From Planctomycetota bacterium (GTDB lineage: Bacteria; Planctomycetota; Phycisphaerae; Phycisphaerales; SM1A02), in NCBI GenBank assembly GCA_027622195.1, contig JAQBZO010000001.1:158263-222262 (forward strand): DNA of 64,000 nt, given 5' to 3'. Below the pieces are notes generated by a model. That model searched no databases. It was not told the origin of the DNA and saw nothing but the letters and a program-made list of their open reading frames with translations. The translations under genes were made by a program, and so were the position numbers. Below are positions 61,668 to 64,000 of the stretch, piece by piece (positions within the stretch are counted from its first letter, which is position 1; each line of letters begins with the position of its first letter).

Positions 61668-62446
61668 AACATCCTCTGTCCGCGCGCGCGGAACTTCGCT
61701 ACATCTTCAGGCTGCGGAAACTTGAAAAGCCTCGCCTTGGACCAATCGAGCGGTGTCGTCGATGGCATGGCTCGCTCCTTGGCGATGGCTCGGAGCACGC
61801 GAATCATCAGTCGCGCGCCTTCTTGCTTTGTGCCAGAGATGACGCGGTCGAGGGAATCATGATCGTGCAGCGGAAACTCAAAGGTTGCGACAACGCCACC
61901 CGAATCGAGTTTCTCCACCATCTCGTGCACGGTCACGGTGACATGAGGTTGCCCTTCGAGCATTTGCCAGAAGGTCGGCATCATCCCTCTGTATTCGGGG
62001 ATTCGCCCCGAGTGGATGTTCAAGCATCCAATCGTCGCCACTTTGAGAAGGGGTGACTTGAAAATCTCTGGCGCGGCGACCGAGACGATCATCTCGGGTC
62101 GAAGTGCTTGCACTGCGGCGATGTACTCCGCCGAATTCACACTCGCCGCTGGAAGCAGCGGAAAGCCGCGCTTCACAGCGAGTGCGCCGATGGATTGCCC
62201 TGTGAGTTTCGCCCAGATGTAGCGCGGGAGCAGGCGAGCGAAGTCGACTGCGCCGTAAAAACGCAAGACGCGCTTCGCCGTTCGAGTGATTGGCTCGTGG
62301 AATGCTCTTGAAACAGTCACGCCCACAAGTTTGATCTCGTCTCGCGGCAGCTCATCGAAGAAGACATCAAAAAACTGCCGAACATAGAGCGGGTCATTCT
62401 CGGTGACGAGCAGCACTCGAAGGGGTGGCTTGGTTGGAACTGTCAT
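61664..62446 (-). CDS. Formyltransferase family protein (sugar-nucleotide type)
   Basis: 260 residues from the ATG at 62446, which overlaps the glycosyltransferase stop. The formyltransferase core is visible: IGCLNIHSGRIPEYRGMMPTFWQM with the Asn-His pair, and VHEMVEKLDSGGVVATFEF with the catalytic-type Asp. The N-terminal LLVTENDPLYVRQFFDVFF differs from methionyl-tRNA formyltransferase, and context points to an N-formyl sugar of a polysaccharide. A tRNA-formylating role is unlikely but not excluded by sequence. Confidence 0.75.
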   Translation of the reverse strand: MTVPTKPPLRVLLVTENDPLYVRQFFDVFFDELPRDEIKLVGVTVSRAFHEPITRTAKRVLRFYGAVDFARLLPRYIWAKLTGQSIGALAVKRGFPLLPAASVNSAEYIAAVQALRPEMIVSVAAPEIFKSPLLKVATIGCLNIHSGRIPEYRGMMPTFWQMLEGQPHVTVTVHEMVEKLDSGGVVATFEFPLHDHDSLDRVISGTKQEGARLMIRVLRAIAKERAMPSTTPLDWSKARLFKFPQPEDVAKFRARGQRML

Positions 62447-63663
62447 GTTGATTTCTGGTTCGTCGATTCGAGGAGGGCGACCCACTTCGAGAGCGCGTGT
62501 GCGGCGCTCCACTTCTGAGTGAGCGCCAATCGGCCGCGCTCGCCGTCTTGCTGCACCTTGGAGCGATCCGATGCATATCCCTCGAGTGCGCGCGCAAAAC
62601 CACTTGCGTCACCGCAGTCGAGGACGACACCGCACCGTTCCTCAAGAATCACGCGGGCGACCTCTCCCTCGGGAGATCCGACGAAAACCATCGGCCGCTC
62701 GGCGGCGAGGACTCCGTACAACTTGCTGGGCACCATGATTCCCTCGACGCCGCGTCGAAGGGTGGCAAGATGAACATCCGCAGCGCTGAGGAGTTCATCC
62801 AATCGCTCTCTCGGTTGGTAGGGGGCGTCGATGTATCCGTTGATCCCTGCCGCTTGCAGCCGTGAGATGAGTTCGGACTTTCGTTTTCCGCCGCCGACCA
62901 ACGCGAAGAGAATGCGTTGATCGGAAGAGAGCAGGGCGATTCCGTCGGCGATGGTTTCGATGTCGTGACCGATTCCAAAATTGCCGGAATACATGACGAG
63001 CAGTCGATCGCCAACATTCCAATCTTTGCGGTAGGTGTTCGCCTCTCGATCGACCGGTTTGACCTCTTCCTGATCGCTCCACACATTGATGCGCGCAATG
63101 TGGTCTGGCGAGACATCCTTGGCGAGGACGCGATCTTCCATGCATCGTCCGAGGACGACGACTCGGTCTGCTCGACGGAGGAGGAATCGATTGATCGCCT
63201 CAAAGAGCCGAGTCGCAGGCGAGCCCGCGCGCATGACGCCGCAGGCGACGGGAAGGTCTGGGTAGAGGTCCATCACCCAGTACACGAGGCGTGTTCCTCG
63301 AAAGATTCGCATCAGCCAACCAACCAGTGCGATGAACGGCGGCGTGGTCATGCACACCACGGCATCTTGGCGCGGCATGGTGAGTGACTTCCATCCGGCG
63401 AGCAGGAAAAAGAGTGCGAAGTCGACGACACGCGCTGCGATGGACCCCTTGGCAGAAAAACTCGATCCAACGCGAATGATCTCGATGCCTTCCACCGTCT
63501 CAGAAGCGGGCAGCGAGGCACCCCTTGATCCGTATACCGAACGCGATGCGATCGCTGTGACACGGTGCCCGCGCCGAGTCAATGCTCGCGCAAGATCCCA
63601 CCCATGTTGCGCCGTGGCGACCACATCAGGATAGAAGCATTGATTCAAAATGAGGATGCGCAT
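62443..63663 (-). CDS. Glycosyltransferase family 4 (WcaI/WbuB-like)
   Basis: 406 residues from the ATG at 63663 (MRILILNQCFYPD). GT-B fold with acceptor-side QHGWDLARALTRRGHRVTAI and donor-side LLVMYSGNFGIGHDIET and GIMVPSKLYGVLAAERPMVF, where the E-x7-E-like site is expected. First gene of a three-gene exopolysaccharide operon. The 73-bp leader between it and the terminator at 63737 shows nothing I can call with confidence. Confidence 0.88.
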   Translation of the reverse strand: MRILILNQCFYPDVVATAQHGWDLARALTRRGHRVTAIASRSVYGSRGASLPASETVEGIEIIRVGSSFSAKGSIAARVVDFALFFLLAGWKSLTMPRQDAVVCMTTPPFIALVGWLMRIFRGTRLVYWVMDLYPDLPVACGVMRAGSPATRLFEAINRFLLRRADRVVVLGRCMEDRVLAKDVSPDHIARINVWSDQEEVKPVDREANTYRKDWNVGDRLLVMYSGNFGIGHDIETIADGIALLSSDQRILFALVGGGKRKSELISRLQAAGINGYIDAPYQPRERLDELLSAADVHLATLRRGVEGIMVPSKLYGVLAAERPMVFVGSPEGEVARVILEERCGVVLDCGDASGFARALEGYASDRSKVQQDGERGRLALTQKWSAAHALSKWVALLESTNQKST

Positions 63664-63736
63664 GTCCAGCCACGAAGCCAGAGCACATCGGACCGATGGC
63701 TCACTCGGTCGAAGGATATCCGATCGATTTGTGCAC

Positions 63737-63769
63737 AAAAAAACACCGACGGTCTTTCGACCATCGGTG
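63737..63769 (-). terminator. Rho-independent terminator of the PEP-CTERM-type gene
   Basis: Minus-strand stem CACCGATGGTC-GAAA-GACCGTCGGTG (one A-C mismatch) followed directly by TTTTTTT. It is 57 bp beyond the stop of the gene at the right edge and 74 bp before the glycosyltransferase start, so it also isolates the EPS operon. Confidence 0.9.
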
Positions 63770-63785
63770 ATTTCTTCGGTGTAGG

Positions 63786-63811
63786 GAAACTGGCGGCGAG
63801 CCGCGAGTTTC
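63786..63811 (-). other. Second 3'-UTR hairpin
   Basis: Inverted repeat with outer arms GAAACT and AGTTTC and an inner GCGG/CCGC stem closed by a CGAG-type loop, just after the stop of the PEP-CTERM-type gene and before its terminator. No T-run follows it. May stabilise the 3' end or help termination. Confidence 0.6.
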
Positions 63812-63825
63812 AGTTCCGATCAGTA

Positions 63826-64000
63826 TCAGGCGCGTCGACGACGGCTGACGAGTCCGGCAACGCCAAGAAGCGCGAGCGCTCCTGGAGCTGGGACACCAGC
63901 GGCGATTGCTCCACCAGCGGTGCTCTCATAGCCGTAGTCCACGATGGTACGGAACGCGGCACTCGCGCCGAACGCAATGCGCATCCAGCCGTAGTGGGTC
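63826..64000 (-). CDS. C-terminal end of a PEP-CTERM-type surface protein (partial)
   Basis: The frame enters from the right edge and ends at TGA 63828-63826; only 57 codons are visible. They read HYGWMRIAFGASAAFRTIVD and YGYESTAGGAIAAG, then VPAPGALALLGVAGL and SRRRRA at the end. That is the Phycisphaerae form of the exosortase sorting signal: a VPAP-like motif, one hydrophobic helix and an arginine cluster. The rest of the protein is outside the window. Neighbouring EPS genes fit the known link between exosortase substrates and exopolysaccharide. Confidence 0.85.
   Translation of the reverse strand, partial: THYGWMRIAFGASAAFRTIVDYGYESTAGGAIAAGVPAPGALALLGVAGLVSRRRRA

Overview
The window looks like a chromosomal segment of a planctomycete, most likely of the class Phycisphaerae (inference). 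The evidence is gene content: a DUF1501 protein beside a DUF1549/DUF1553 cytochrome protein, an FG-GAP repeat protein, a MoxR/DUF58/BatA/vWA operon, a pseudopilin-like protein carrying an anti-sigma-like head behind an ECF sigma factor, and a C-terminal sorting signal of the VPAPGALALLG-x-RRRR type. GC content is moderately high. Genes are dense, many overlap by ATGA, and no gap between genes exceeds 300 bases. I see no rRNA, tRNA, CRISPR array, insertion sequence or prophage.

Layout. 0-3.6 kb: division/cell-wall genes on the minus strand (murC, murB, ddl, then a truncated FtsQ-like gene). 3.6-7.8 kb: an orphan NtrC-type regulator and two LptF/LptG-type permeases. 7.8-11.7 kb: a parvulin-like lipoprotein, a large membrane protein and rpmI-rplT, with the ribosomal-protein terminator lying inside the annotated 5' end of the membrane-protein gene. 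11.8-16 kb: rhomboid, trpF, SYLF lipoprotein, ECF sigma factor and anti-sigma-like protein. 16-22.3 kb: citrate synthase, FG-GAP protein, HtrA-like protease and a large secreted hypothetical. 22.3-27 kb: pheT lacking its tRNA-binding domain, an FTCD_C protein, a hydrolase and two lipoproteins. 27-30.4 kb: ECF factor, Hsp70-like chaperone, ispD.

30.4-46.8 kb is the most unusual part and has an iron theme. A feo locus contains one reading frame that joins a BFD-type [2Fe-2S] domain to FeoA. The linker DNA between the domains holds a near-consensus sigma-70 promoter (TTGATA, 17 bp, TATGAT) whose spacer is a Fur-box-like palindrome, placed right at an in-frame ATG for FeoA. Beyond it, a seven-gene plus-strand unit links a ferric-iron-type binding lipoprotein, an ABC permease fused to an NHL-repeat domain with a buried lipobox, a double-vWA membrane protein, MoxR, DUF58 and BatA-vWA proteins. 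It is followed by a convergent gene fusing TPRs to a YggX-like iron-trafficking domain.

46.8-64 kb: pyrD, a small metallopeptidase, cdsA, a Tat-exported Gfo/Idh/MocA oxidoreductase, a YihY/BrkB membrane protein, the DUF1501-DUF1549 pair, DsbB with its small DUF5993-like partner, a HlyD-like adaptor with a toroid-fold lipoprotein and an MFS carrier, and a minus-strand exopolysaccharide operon (glycosyltransferase, formyltransferase, DUF3473 deacetylase). The operon sits next to the end of a PEP-CTERM-type protein, which has two hairpins after its stop codon.
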